A stretch of DNA of 58,321 nucleotides from Microcaldota archaeon (GTDB taxonomy: Archaea > Micrarchaeota > Micrarchaeia > Micrarchaeales > Micrarchaeaceae), in the NCBI GenBank assembly GCA_021827665.1, contig JAKAUR010000008.1, forward strand, positions 1 through 58,321, given 5' to 3'. The notes under the pieces are model-generated. The model searched no databases. It had not been told where the DNA came from and saw only the letters and a program-made list of their open reading frames with translations. This document shows, piece after piece, positions 8,498 to 18,988 of the stretch. The translations under genes and the position numbers were made by a program. How positions within the stretch are numbered: the stretch's first letter is position 1; each line of letters opens with the position of its first letter.

Positions 8498-9520
8498 TCA
8501 CTTGTCCCTTTTGTAGAGCTTCTGCATAGCCGATATTATTATGTCGGTATATTCGTTCTTGGGTATTGTGCTGGCGTATTGCTCTACGAGCTCCTGTGCC
8601 CTGCTCCCGTATTTTTCCGCCACGCTCTTGGCATAACCTATTCCGTCGTACTTCTCTATTATCGACCTTAAGTAGTCTATCTCCTCCTGCGTTTTCTCCT
8701 GCCTTCTTTTCCTGTATATCGCATCTATCTTGCGCTTTTCCTCTGGCGTTGCGCTTTTGTACGAATGCAGTATTATCAACGTTAGCTTTCCCTCATAAAG
8801 ATCTCCGAAGTTCTTCTTTCCGAACTTTTTCTCGTCGGCTGTCATGTCAAGTATATCGTCGGTTATCTGGAAGGCCACTCCTGCGTTCTCTCCAACTTTC
8901 TTGAGCAGCTCCAGCGTTTCGTCACCCTGATCTGCCACGATTGCTCCAAGCTGCATGGGGCCGTAAACAGTATAGTAGCACGTCTTGCTGTCTACGATTC
9001 TCATGTAGAGGCTTTCGTCAGCTTTGCTCAGGTCCTTTGTGTCGATTATGAAGGTGTTCTCAATGTACTGGCCCTCTACTGTATAAGCCATCATATCGTA
9101 GAATTTTTCATATAGCCTGTTGCCCTTTTTTATCCCTGCCCGTACTATGTAGTCTTTTAGCATCTTCCACATAGCTATCTGGCCGGTATCGCTTGCATCT
9201 ATCGCGTGCACTATGCCGTATTTTTTGTGCAGCGCAGGCAATCCTCGCCTCAATTCCGAATCGTCTTCTATATCATCCTGGATGAGGATCCAGTCTTCGG
9301 AAAGCTGCTGTGCAGCAGCTGGGAGCAGTGCGTCTTCAGGCTTTGCGCCGTAGAGCTGCGCGGTAAGCATTACAAGTCCAGGCCTCCTGTAGCTGCCCTG
9401 CCTGTCTATGTAGTCCCTGGTTATCTTATAATGGCCCAGAGGCTCCTTCATTGGCACGTATTCGCATATCTTGTCATATACGAGCTTCCTGTAATTTTCT
9501 ATGTACTCTAAGAAATCCAT
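8498..9520 (-). CDS. Polyprenyl (geranylgeranyl-type) diphosphate synthase, paralog 1
   Basis: QDDIEDDSELRRG and ITDDILD motifs; ATG at 9520 preferred. Confidence 0.9.
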   Translation of the reverse strand: MDFLEYIENYRKLVYDKICEYVPMKEPLGHYKITRDYIDRQGSYRRPGLVMLTAQLYGAKPEDALLPAAAQQLSEDWILIQDDIEDDSELRRGLPALHKKYGIVHAIDASDTGQIAMWKMLKDYIVRAGIKKGNRLYEKFYDMMAYTVEGQYIENTFIIDTKDLSKADESLYMRIVDSKTCYYTVYGPMQLGAIVADQGDETLELLKKVGENAGVAFQITDDILDMTADEKKFGKKNFGDLYEGKLTLIILHSYKSATPEEKRKIDAIYRKRRQEKTQEEIDYLRSIIEKYDGIGYAKSVAEKYGSRAQELVEQYASTIPKNEYTDIIISAMQKLYKRDK

Positions 9521-9590
9521 AAGTATCGTAGTTTTTAATATGGTTAAAGATAAAATGGTTAGCATAGGCATAATAAACTGACGAAGTGAT

Positions 9591-10196
9591 TTGCTGTTCG
9601 TTAAAAAGGGCATAAAAATAACGGAGTGTCATGACGTCTACAGGCCAAGGGAAGATTCCGATCTGCTGTCAGAAGCCGTTGAGCGCCTGGCTTTAGGGAA
9701 AACCCTGGATATGGGCACTGGCACCGGCATACAGGGAATAATAGCGGCAAAGAAGGGCTGCGAGGTCACTTTTTCCGACGTGAGCATACACGCTATAAGA
9801 TGCGCAAGGCACAACGCCGAACAGAACAGTGTAGAAGGCAACTTTGTAGTTAGCGACCTTTTCGAAGACATAAGGGGAAGGTTCGACACGATAATATTCA
9901 ACCCGCCGTATCTGGAATCGGCACGCCTCGGAGCCGAAACGAAGGACTACTTAAAAATCGCTACCGACGGAGGAGAATCTGGCCGTGATCTCATAGACAG
10001 GTTCATCAAAGACTCATTCAGCCACCTGTCCGAAAGCGGAAGGGTGATAATGGTGGAGAGTACCGTGAACAAATACGAGCTCGACGTGGAAAGGCTGAAT
10101 GCGGAGGTGCTAAGCAAAAAGCACATGTTTTTTGAGGATATCGTTGTAATAACATACAAGAACAATAAGAAAAGCGGTGTTTTCAGTTGGAGATGA
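9591..10196 (+). CDS. HemK/PrmC-type methyltransferase (archaeal release-factor glutamine methyltransferase-like)
   Basis: GTGTGIQGIIAA SAM motif and NPPY; YRPREDSDLL N-terminus. Confidence 0.85.
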   Translation: MLFVKKGIKITECHDVYRPREDSDLLSEAVERLALGKTLDMGTGTGIQGIIAAKKGCEVTFSDVSIHAIRCARHNAEQNSVEGNFVVSDLFEDIRGRFDTIIFNPPYLESARLGAETKDYLKIATDGGESGRDLIDRFIKDSFSHLSESGRVIMVESTVNKYELDVERLNAEVLSKKHMFFEDIVVITYKNNKKSGVFSWR

Positions 10197-10669
10197 GTGC
10201 TTACGAGGTGTACAAGAAGGACGACTGGCAGTGCATAATAGGCCATGCTGGATTCATAAAGACACCAGAGGATCTTTACGGGGCAATGGCCTCTGCAGCC
10301 CCAAACGTGAAATTCGGTCTTGCCTTTGTCGAAGCCAGCGGTGAAAGGTTGGTAAGGTATGAAGGAAATGATGCCGAGCTCATTGAAGCTGCGAAAAAGA
10401 ATGCCATGGGCATAGCGGCGGGGCACACCTTCATAATATTCTTTACCGGAGCCTTTCCCATAAACGTCGTAAACGCAGTGAGGTCTGTCCCAGAGGTGTC
10501 TGAAATATTTTGTGCGACAGCAAACAGGGTGCAGGTCGTTATAGTTTCTACGGATCTTGGAAAGGCGGTAATAGGTGTAGTGGACGGGCAGACGTGCCTT
10601 GATGTCGAGGACGAAGAGCACATAAAGCAGAGGAGGGAACTGTTAAAGAAATTCGGCTATAAGCCATGA
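10193..10669 (+). CDS. Adenosine-specific kinase family protein
   Basis: AFVEASGERLVRYEGND..NAMGIAAGHTFIIFFTGAFPINVVNAVRSVPEV. Confidence 0.85.
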   Translation: MSAYEVYKKDDWQCIIGHAGFIKTPEDLYGAMASAAPNVKFGLAFVEASGERLVRYEGNDAELIEAAKKNAMGIAAGHTFIIFFTGAFPINVVNAVRSVPEVSEIFCATANRVQVVIVSTDLGKAVIGVVDGQTCLDVEDEEHIKQRRELLKKFGYKP

Positions 10670-10672
10670 CAT

Positions 10673-12373
10673 TCAGCGTTTCGTTTTCTTTGTCTTCAAT
10701 GTGCTTGCGGCCAACGAATAGAACCCAGCTATAAGCATCGCCGCGAAAAAGAAAATTATCAGCAGTTCGAGCATATGTGCATAGAGGCTTCCTTCAAAGT
10801 TATTAACCTTTGACGTTCCGGGCCGAACCGTCGTTGTCGTTTTCGGTATAGTGCTTGAGGTGGTAATGGAGTTATAGTCTATCGTAGTGGTTACGATGTC
10901 AAAAGAGCCGTTGTAAGACTTTACTATGGAGCCATCTATAAGGGTCCCATTGTGGGAATACCCTATAAGGTTGGTCTTGTACAAGTAAAGGCTGGAATCA
11001 TTTAGCACGAAAGGCACGTTGGTGTCATTGTTTGCTATTATGGTACTGTTGTATATGCTCATGTTTTTGGATCTCATTGCATCTATGGCATTCCCATATA
11101 TCCTGCAATCCTCCAAAGAGAGATTGTCGGCACCGATCGTATGTATGCTCGTATTTGTAGAGTTTATCGTTCCGCCCAGGCAGTTTATTCTTATGTTACT
11201 GTTTACTACCGTTAACGCAGTATTGCAGGTCTGGTTTGACGGGAAGAAGGTGTGCAACAGCCCAAGGTACTTGTAAGCCATTGTGTAATATCCCGGCATG
11301 AAAAGATCAGGCTCCTTCTGCGTGCAGAACGCCAGCCCAACTCCATAAGTTTCGGTGGTGGAGTTGTCATGTTCATTAAACTCTGGCGATTTGAGCACGG
11401 CTATGGTTTCGTGTATTCCAGGTGTCTGGACTCCCCTTTCGTAGCTGTATTTGCCGTTGGTCACGTTGCGTGTCTCGTACATTATCCTTCCGTTCGGGGA
11501 AACCTGATATCCCTTCCAAAAATAGAATGTCATGTTGGTGGCGTTGCTGTACTTTACCACAGTGTAGTTCCAGTATATCGATGTGTTGTCAGGAAACTGT
11601 ACATTCTCTGTCATCCTGGGGTAGACAAGCGTCGGGGTAAAGTTGACGTTAGAGGTTATGTTCATGACCTTGAACGTGAGCTCATCCCAGCCCCAAAACG
11701 GGCTTATGAAGAAATATGGGTTGTAGCTGAAGGTTCGGTTTCTGTATACGCTGTAAGCCTCTACGGCGAAGCGCTGGGGACCGAAGAGTACTGGCCCTGG
11801 GGCAACGGCCCCGAAGCGCGGCATGGTGTAATTGTTTATCTGTGCGTCACGTACTATCTGTTCATACGTTGTCTGCTGCGACCCTCCTACTCCTGGGTCG
11901 AACTTTACAAGTGCATCGGGCATTATCGCTGCGAAGCCTCCAAGCGAATAGTTGCCGTTTGGCCCTCTTGGGACAAAAACGAAGTAATATCCGACTGCCA
12001 GGTTTGAAGAGTTTCCCAAAAAGCTAGTGTTGTAACTGCCATACGGGCTTATTATGTTGTTCTGTGCATTGCGCATGCTTGCTATCTTCGCATCAGCAAA
12101 CGTGCAGTTGAAAAGCGTGTCGTTATAGGTATCGTTACCGAAAAGCACGCTGCTTATGCTAGACCCCTGGCCGCAATAAAGCCTGGCTTCTGACACTCCT
12201 GCAGGGAAGATTATCCCAGCATCGCTGCACGAAGTGCCAATCTCATAAGTTCCGTTGGAGCTTATCGCAGGGTTGCATGGGGATCCAACATTCGCCGCAT
12301 GCACAATTGCGCCGCACAGCATCAGGGCTAGCATGACGCCAAAGGATGCCGCAAGCAATGCCCTGCTCTTCAT
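10673..12373 (-). CDS. Secreted surface glycoprotein with C-terminal TM anchor
   Basis: Signal peptide, N-glycosylation-rich, Thr-rich linker, C-terminal TM then KTKKTKR. Confidence 0.75.
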   Translation of the reverse strand: MKSRALLAASFGVMLALMLCGAIVHAANVGSPCNPAISSNGTYEIGTSCSDAGIIFPAGVSEARLYCGQGSSISSVLFGNDTYNDTLFNCTFADAKIASMRNAQNNIISPYGSYNTSFLGNSSNLAVGYYFVFVPRGPNGNYSLGGFAAIMPDALVKFDPGVGGSQQTTYEQIVRDAQINNYTMPRFGAVAPGPVLFGPQRFAVEAYSVYRNRTFSYNPYFFISPFWGWDELTFKVMNITSNVNFTPTLVYPRMTENVQFPDNTSIYWNYTVVKYSNATNMTFYFWKGYQVSPNGRIMYETRNVTNGKYSYERGVQTPGIHETIAVLKSPEFNEHDNSTTETYGVGLAFCTQKEPDLFMPGYYTMAYKYLGLLHTFFPSNQTCNTALTVVNSNIRINCLGGTINSTNTSIHTIGADNLSLEDCRIYGNAIDAMRSKNMSIYNSTIIANNDTNVPFVLNDSSLYLYKTNLIGYSHNGTLIDGSIVKSYNGSFDIVTTTIDYNSITTSSTIPKTTTTVRPGTSKVNNFEGSLYAHMLELLIIFFFAAMLIAGFYSLAASTLKTKKTKR

Positions 12374-12426
12374 ATACTCACAAACTTTTTTAGCAAGATT
12401 CTTTATCTGTTTTCAATATTGGTTTT

Positions 12427-14175
12427 TCAACTAATATAATAAACGTTTGTCGGAAAGTAAGGGAGCTGCGGCGTTTCGTATTCTATGAAATACTCTGGTA
12501 TGCCTACAGGTTCCGAAACGTTGAAAACATTTACCCAGTTGTCGCAATGTGCAGGTCCATGCCATATTACGTAACTGTAATTGTAGAAATGGCTGCACGA
12601 AGTCGAATTGTCTATTTCAAAATGCAGCATGTTGGTTGAAGGGTTTCCCAAATACTCTGGCATGTTGGAGCCAGTGTACGGCACCACTGCGTCGTTATAA
12701 AACGCCTCTGTGTATATTGGCGTGGTGGCAGTAGCGTTGCTGTCATACCTTATGTAGCGCCCCGCCTGTATTGATATGGACTCCGGATAGTACTGCCAAT
12801 AGTACCAGAAAGTCGATACCACCGTATTGTTGAAATACATTATTGCCAAGAGGCCTATCACCAATATTATTCCAGGTATCAGGAAGTAAAGCCTCTTGAA
12901 TTCCGTGAGCTTTGAGAAGGCGATGCCTATCATCACCGAAGCCGCAGGTATAGTTATAATGAGGAATCTTCCCAGCCTGTAAGCGAGTATGTAACGAATG
13001 CTCAGCGGATCTAGGCTTATGCCTGCCGACATCGGGCCGAACTGCAGGAAAAGGAACATGAAGGCGAACCATATCCCTATGAAAAGGGCCCTCCGTTCCC
13101 TGGAAATCAGCAATATTATTATCGCAAGCACAACCACGTAAAAGGAAATTCCAAATTCTGTCAGCGTACCTATTCCGAAGACGTTGTTGTTAATTGTATT
13201 GAGCATCTGGCCCAGGCTCATGTGCAGCGTAAGCAGGCTTATGAAGTGGTATGGGAACATGTCCTTAGGGTAAAACATCAGGCTGATGTCCGTAGTAGGT
13301 ATGGTAGGAAGCCCGTTGATCGAACCTCCAACCGCGCTGTAGAAGTTTAGGTTTCTTGTAACCGTAATATACGGTCCGGAATTTGAAAAGTAAGCGCTAA
13401 ATATGAACGTAACCAGGAACCCGATTATTATTCCAAGAGCAAGGAACGTGCTTCCCTGCTTGCCGAGCCAATCGTAAAAATGCCGTGCTTGCAGATATAT
13501 CTCTCTATATTTCCCCTTGGCCAAATGGTCGAAAAATCCATAGAACGAGCCAGCCACGGCTTTGCCAAAGTGCTTCTTGTGGTCGTAAAAGCGCTTCGCT
13601 GTGTAATAAAGGGCCATGACCAAAACAAACGCTATCACTACCCCTGCCTCATAACTTATAAGCCAGGCAGCCACGAGCAGTATTCCGCTTGCGACGTAAT
13701 ATTTCGGCTTGTGCGTCCTTATGCCGTACAGGAGCATCAGTATGGCTAGGGAAGAGATGAACATCAGAGGCGGGTCTTCTCCAGTTGTAACTGCATATTT
13801 TGTAAGCAGCGGAAATACGCTTATGGTAAAGGCCGCAAAGAGCCCAGCCTTATCGCTATAAAAGAATCTGCCCAGCAGGAAAGTGACCACTATTGCGCCC
13901 AGGTATGCAAATATGTCCCACGCCGATGCGGAATACGTATGCACCCCAAATATGGCGTAAAACATCGCTATCGGGGCAAACTGCATTACCCTGAGCGAAA
14001 ATATGTAGCCTGGATTCATTACGTATGTGCCCTGAAGCATTGAGCTAGCGAGATATAGGTAGTTTGGGTCGTCCCCGTATACGCTCGGGCCTTCGTAATG
14101 GGTAAAGCCGTAATACGCTGCATTAGCAACTATTATTGCGAGTATCAAATAAACCAATGCGGTTTTCCTGTTCAT
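12427..14175 (-). CDS. GT-C type glycosyltransferase (family 39/PMT-like membrane protein)
   Basis: GDDPNYLYLASSMLQG acidic loop after TM1; many TM helices. Confidence 0.7.
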   Translation of the reverse strand: MNRKTALVYLILAIIVANAAYYGFTHYEGPSVYGDDPNYLYLASSMLQGTYVMNPGYIFSLRVMQFAPIAMFYAIFGVHTYSASAWDIFAYLGAIVVTFLLGRFFYSDKAGLFAAFTISVFPLLTKYAVTTGEDPPLMFISSLAILMLLYGIRTHKPKYYVASGILLVAAWLISYEAGVVIAFVLVMALYYTAKRFYDHKKHFGKAVAGSFYGFFDHLAKGKYREIYLQARHFYDWLGKQGSTFLALGIIIGFLVTFIFSAYFSNSGPYITVTRNLNFYSAVGGSINGLPTIPTTDISLMFYPKDMFPYHFISLLTLHMSLGQMLNTINNNVFGIGTLTEFGISFYVVVLAIIILLISRERRALFIGIWFAFMFLFLQFGPMSAGISLDPLSIRYILAYRLGRFLIITIPAASVMIGIAFSKLTEFKRLYFLIPGIILVIGLLAIMYFNNTVVSTFWYYWQYYPESISIQAGRYIRYDSNATATTPIYTEAFYNDAVVPYTGSNMPEYLGNPSTNMLHFEIDNSTSCSHFYNYSYVIWHGPAHCDNWVNVFNVSEPVGIPEYFIEYETPQLPYFPTNVYYIS

Positions 14176-14879
14176 GAGACTTTCACGCTTGTGCAGTTAT
14201 CCGATACGAAGTTCAGCATGCTGGAATTGTGTACGTCTGTGCCGTTGAAGCTTAAATAACTAAACTGGCCCCCGCTGTGCGTATTGTTGAGGTATGCGAG
14301 GAAAAGCCCGCCGCAGAAGTCCCATACGTTTCCGCTCGCGTTGGAAGTGGGCTCCAAATACACCGTTTCCTGAAGGTAATTTGAAGGATTCAGGCCTGCC
14401 GGTACTCCCATCGTTGAATTTTTGAGAGTGAAATATTTCGAAACGTTCGCTACATTGTCATATACGAGCAGGTTTTTTGCCCCTGCACTTCTGTATCCGA
14501 AATAATACAGGTTTACTGTCTTCTGAAGGAAAGCGCTGCTGTTGTAGTCTCCAGTATTGAATCCAAAATAACCATTGTAAAGTATTCTTAATGAAAACAG
14601 CTGTCTGGGCCTAACCTCATTGGAGCTGACATTCAAGGTTATGGCGTTTATGCCCACCATCTCAGCGATGCCGTCAAGCCTTTTGCCATTATTCGAGTAT
14701 ATATATTCGTAGGTTACGTTTTTTACCTTGCTTATCTGCCCGGCAATTCCTCCATTCTGAGAACCCGCAGTCGTGCCTGTGCGATGCAGGTTGGAGGCAT
14801 GTGCCTCTTGGGCATATAGTAGCACACCTGCAAGTATTATTATGAATACCAGTGTCAATGTAAAAGCACTAAAGCGCAT
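14172..14879 (-). CDS. Secreted hypothetical protein
   Basis: N-terminal signal peptide; overlaps start of downstream GT gene. Confidence 0.65.
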   Translation of the reverse strand: MRFSAFTLTLVFIIILAGVLLYAQEAHASNLHRTGTTAGSQNGGIAGQISKVKNVTYEYIYSNNGKRLDGIAEMVGINAITLNVSSNEVRPRQLFSLRILYNGYFGFNTGDYNSSAFLQKTVNLYYFGYRSAGAKNLLVYDNVANVSKYFTLKNSTMGVPAGLNPSNYLQETVYLEPTSNASGNVWDFCGGLFLAYLNNTHSGGQFSYLSFNGTDVHNSSMLNFVSDNCTSVKVS

Positions 14880-14961
14880 TTTATGTACCTCCGCCTAACC
14901 GATTTTATAAAATTGCTATAATAATCTTTATAGCTTTACAAATATAATAAATAGTGTTTGG

Positions 14962-16959
14962 ATGCTTTTTTGGATAGTAATTGCCGTTCTTCCTTCATCG
15001 ATTGCCGCTCTGATAGCACTGCGAATGCAATTCTCGAGAAGCGCGATTGAATCCATGGCAATTGGCATACCATTCGGCATAGTATCTTTCACATCGCTCC
15101 TGTTTGCCTTTGACTATGCTTTCGGAAGCATAAACTCATACGCCATAGGATTTTCATTCCTGGTAATGCTAGCCGCGCTGGCTGCAGTCTATTCCAGGCC
15201 GATTTACGATTTCGTTTCAAGAAAACACAAGAAGCGCAGCAAAAAAGATTTCAATGTACCGATAACTTCCCTTCCGAGATGGGCGTGGATATTTGCACTA
15301 GTAATAACCATCATAATCGCCATAATATTCATAGCGGGCACGGGAAATTACAGCAACGGCATATACTGCATAGACGCCTCCTGCTCTGATGCCCTTTATC
15401 ATATAGGCATAGGGTATTCGGTGGCCTTCGGCCATTTTCCGCCGGAATATTACTTTACGATAGGTACGAAAAACGTTTTCCCATTCATGAGCGACCTTTA
15501 CATGGGCATGCTTCACAGGTTCGGACTGGGCATAGTCGGGGCACTGCTGCTGCCTGACGTGATGCTTGTGTTCTCATTTGTGTGGCTTAGCATGATGGTG
15601 GCTTATGCGATATCAAAAAGCACAAGGATATCTGCAATAGCTACAACAATGTTCTGGTTCGGTGGAGTTGGATTCATAAAAATTCTTGATTTTCCATTCA
15701 TAAAGCAGATAACTCCATTATTCCAGCCTGCGCATCTTTTCTATTTGCCCCAACCGCACAATACAATACCTTCTTTCATATATTCTGTCCTAAAGATGTC
15801 GGAAATACCGACGTCATACTGGACCAGCATAATAAACAGCATGCTTCTTGCCCAAAGGGATCTGCTGCTGGGTCTGCCCCTTGCGCTTGCCGCAATATAC
15901 ATAATATATCTGGGCTTCTTCTCCGAAAAGAGGTTCGGTGCCAAGGAATACCTGTTCCTGGGGGTGCTGGCAGGCATGCTTCCGCTTGCCAACGCAGAGA
16001 GCGTGGTACTGGTGGCATTTCTTGGTATATCCGCCCTGTTCTACCTGCTTGCAAAAAAAGGCAGGCTAAGAAGCTTGTATAATTTCATTCTTGCTGTGCT
16101 GCCGTTCGCAATAATAGGTTCCATAGAGCTGCTGTACATGGATTCGCAGAAAAGGGAGGTCAACTGGTCATACTTCATATATCAGGATTACATACTGCAC
16201 GGAAGCAATGCTGTCCTTACTGCGATATTGAGCATGGAAAACATCCTATTCTTCTGGCTTCAGGTTGCCGGGATACCTGTAATACTTGGTTTGCTGGGCC
16301 TGTACTATGCAAAACGTAACTCCAAGGCGTTTTTCATACCTTTCATGGCGCTATGGGTATTCGTGACTGCGTACACGCCGCAGCCAAATCCTGCGGATTC
16401 TAACAAGATATTCATATATGTATTCCTGATGCTCTGCCTTTTCATGGCCTATCTGATAGACGCAATGTGGAAGAAAGGACGTTTGTGGGAAGCGTTTGGG
16501 ATATTGTTGGTGATATTGGTCATAATAAATTTCCCTCTGTTCTTCACGCACGACGTATTTGCCTTCAAGCAGCCCCTTCTCACAAACGCAGAGATTGCAG
16601 CTGCAACGTACATAACAAACAATACGCCTTCAGGCGCAATCTTCGTAGTCAATGATTACAACGCCTTCAGGAATCCAGTGTCCAGCATAGCAATGAGGCA
16701 GACGCTGATTTCTATAGGTCAGTATGTCGGAGGCATATACAAGTACCCACCACAGCAGACGATAAATGCAACAATGCAGATAGTTTCCAGGGCGTCATGC
16801 TCCGCTGCAAAGGAATACAACGTCTCATACGCGTATCTGGAAAATCCAAACTCCACCACACTCGCACTCTTCAATGCCTCAGGTTTCGAAATGGTATTCA
16901 ACTATTCCCAGCCATCGATTCCACAAAAGATTTATGTTTATAAGCTCAACTGTTCATGA
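14962..16959 (+). CDS. Large multi-pass membrane protein, possible GT-C glycosyltransferase
   Basis: 665 aa, many TM helices, DASCSDALYHIGI acidic loop. Confidence 0.7.
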   Translation: MLFWIVIAVLPSSIAALIALRMQFSRSAIESMAIGIPFGIVSFTSLLFAFDYAFGSINSYAIGFSFLVMLAALAAVYSRPIYDFVSRKHKKRSKKDFNVPITSLPRWAWIFALVITIIIAIIFIAGTGNYSNGIYCIDASCSDALYHIGIGYSVAFGHFPPEYYFTIGTKNVFPFMSDLYMGMLHRFGLGIVGALLLPDVMLVFSFVWLSMMVAYAISKSTRISAIATTMFWFGGVGFIKILDFPFIKQITPLFQPAHLFYLPQPHNTIPSFIYSVLKMSEIPTSYWTSIINSMLLAQRDLLLGLPLALAAIYIIYLGFFSEKRFGAKEYLFLGVLAGMLPLANAESVVLVAFLGISALFYLLAKKGRLRSLYNFILAVLPFAIIGSIELLYMDSQKREVNWSYFIYQDYILHGSNAVLTAILSMENILFFWLQVAGIPVILGLLGLYYAKRNSKAFFIPFMALWVFVTAYTPQPNPADSNKIFIYVFLMLCLFMAYLIDAMWKKGRLWEAFGILLVILVIINFPLFFTHDVFAFKQPLLTNAEIAAATYITNNTPSGAIFVVNDYNAFRNPVSSIAMRQTLISIGQYVGGIYKYPPQQTINATMQIVSRASCSAAKEYNVSYAYLENPNSTTLALFNASGFEMVFNYSQPSIPQKIYVYKLNCS

Positions 16960-16992
16960 GTATGGCCCACAAATGCGTGCTCCGGTGCTTGG

Positions 16993-17721
16993 TTGGAAAA
17001 TCAAAAATCCAAGAAAGAGAATGAAATTGCTAGCAGGTCGTCTGAAATAATAAAAGCGTCAGTATTGAAATTTTCGCTGTACTTAGGGGAGGATCCAGAA
17101 AAGATCATGCCATATGCTCCAAAGCTAGTCATCAGCCAGGCGGAAAAGGAACCATACATAAAATATGAAAATAACAACAATACAATAACCTTGGCCGGAC
17201 AGAATACCGGAGATCAATTTACGCATATGGTCATAAACGGTGTAATCGCTACGCACTATTATCAAGAAAAGCAGAAGCAGCGCACCTCTTCCGACAACGA
17301 TTTCCCTGCGAACTACGCCACAGACCGGCTGCTCAGGATTAGTTTCTCCTCTCTGTTTACCGCAATGGCTTCGGACAAGGGCAATGCCACAAGTCTTTTT
17401 GCAGGAAATATCTTCCGCAGGCAGGAGCTTGCCGACATGCATAACCTAAAGGAAATGCTGGTCTTGCTTTACAAAAACGTAGTTGGCGGCTCTTTGGAAA
17501 AATTCATATCCAGCTTATACGGAGAGGAGGATTACGACTCCATAGACCTTGTGGGCCGTATACTGGCCGTAGCCATAGTAATTGCTGAAGGCGGTGATAT
17601 AAGGCGTTCTTTAAGAGACATGTATTACAAGGGCTACAAATCCATAAATTCGATAGCATCCATAGGGTTTGAGCGCTTCAAGCAGCATGTAGACACACTT
17701 TTCAGCAACAATGCTGGCTGA
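16993..17721 (+). CDS. Hypothetical protein
   Basis: 242-aa ORF with TTG start between GT genes. Confidence 0.6.
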   Translation: MENQKSKKENEIASRSSEIIKASVLKFSLYLGEDPEKIMPYAPKLVISQAEKEPYIKYENNNNTITLAGQNTGDQFTHMVINGVIATHYYQEKQKQRTSSDNDFPANYATDRLLRISFSSLFTAMASDKGNATSLFAGNIFRRQELADMHNLKEMLVLLYKNVVGGSLEKFISSLYGEEDYDSIDLVGRILAVAIVIAEGGDIRRSLRDMYYKGYKSINSIASIGFERFKQHVDTLFSNNAG

Positions 17722-17733
17722 AGTTGATTACCG

Positions 17734-18522
17734 ATGAAAGTATACCTGATCATACCGGCTTATAACGAGCAGGGCAGGATAATTAACACCCTGAAATTTT
17801 ATGAGGAAATCTTCAAGAAGAATGCCATAAGGCGCTCGATAATAGTGGTTTCGGAATCTACGGACAAAACAAACGCCATTGTCAAGGATATCGGAAGGAA
17901 GCACGCCAATATATCACTCGTATATTCAAGACGCAGGCTGGGCAAGGGTGGAGCCATAACCAAGGGTTTTCTGTATGCAATATCCAAATCTTCGCCAAAC
18001 GACTTAATAGGGTTCGTAGACGCGGATAACGCAGTTCATGCTTCCGAATTTATGCGAATGGTCGATTATCTGAGGACAAACAAGGACGTGGCTGGAGTAA
18101 TAGCGTCCAGATATACCAAGGGCGGCAAAATAGTCGGCTACTTTCCGTTGTCAAGGCATCTGTCGAGCAGGTTCTACAATCTCATGGTTAGGATGCTTTT
18201 CGGGTTGGGCTACAGGGACACACAATGCGGCGCAAAGGTCTTCAGATCAGATGCAATAAAAAAGATAATCCCTACTCTTTCTGTTGTGGATATGAGCTTT
18301 GACATAAACCTTCTCTATTCCGCAAAAAAGCTAGGCATAAGGGTAAGGGAAATTCCGATAACTTATCATCAGGTGAACGAAGGAACAAAGCTCGTACTGC
18401 ACAAGCAAATCCCACAGATGTTTATAGCTACGCTAGGTTTCAGGATATCAAGGTCAAGGTTCAACAGGCTGTTCCCTTCAAAGTTCAAGGGATACGTATA
18501 CGATGCCGTAAGAAGATGGTAA
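17734..18522 (+). CDS. Glycosyltransferase family 2 (dolichyl-phosphate glucosyl/mannosyltransferase-like)
   Basis: IIPAYNEQGRI, GFVDADNAVHASEF, DTQCGAKVFR. Confidence 0.9.
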   Translation: MKVYLIIPAYNEQGRIINTLKFYEEIFKKNAIRRSIIVVSESTDKTNAIVKDIGRKHANISLVYSRRRLGKGGAITKGFLYAISKSSPNDLIGFVDADNAVHASEFMRMVDYLRTNKDVAGVIASRYTKGGKIVGYFPLSRHLSSRFYNLMVRMLFGLGYRDTQCGAKVFRSDAIKKIIPTLSVVDMSFDINLLYSAKKLGIRVREIPITYHQVNEGTKLVLHKQIPQMFIATLGFRISRSRFNRLFPSKFKGYVYDAVRRW

Positions 18523-18526
18523 TGTC

Positions 18527-18898
18527 TCAATTTCTGAGGGTTATTATTGTTCCTGCGAGTGCGATTATGAAGCCTACGCCAAAACCCCACAAAGAAGGTA
18601 TTTCAATCAGATATAGTATAAGCACCACTACGGCCCAGGTCTCAGATTTTTTGGCGTCGGTAGTGTAAGCATTCATCGCTCCAGCAATTATCGCTATGCC
18701 TATTATCGCTCCGGCGCCGGCATCCGCGATTGCAAATACCGGTTCACTGGAAAATGCAGTTATGCCTACTATTATGCTTACCAAAATGGCTATTGCTCCT
18801 GCTATAACCAGAAGCGAAACTCCAAGTTTTGGTTTTTTCTTCAAGGCTTTTGCCTTCCGCCCTCTTGGCTTGGCAACGTGCCCCTTATGTGCTGCCAT
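18527..18898 (-). CDS. Small membrane protein
   Basis: Basic N-terminus and TM helices. Confidence 0.65.
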   Translation of the reverse strand: MAAHKGHVAKPRGRKAKALKKKPKLGVSLLVIAGAIAILVSIIVGITAFSSEPVFAIADAGAGAIIGIAIIAGAMNAYTTDAKKSETWAVVVLILYLIEIPSLWGFGVGFIIALAGTIITLRN

Positions 18899-18988
18899 CT
18901 AAACACGTTAAATTATCAATTCATATTATAAAGCTATCTGTAAACAGCAAAACTTAATTATCCGAATGCAAATTATTATCGTGATAAT

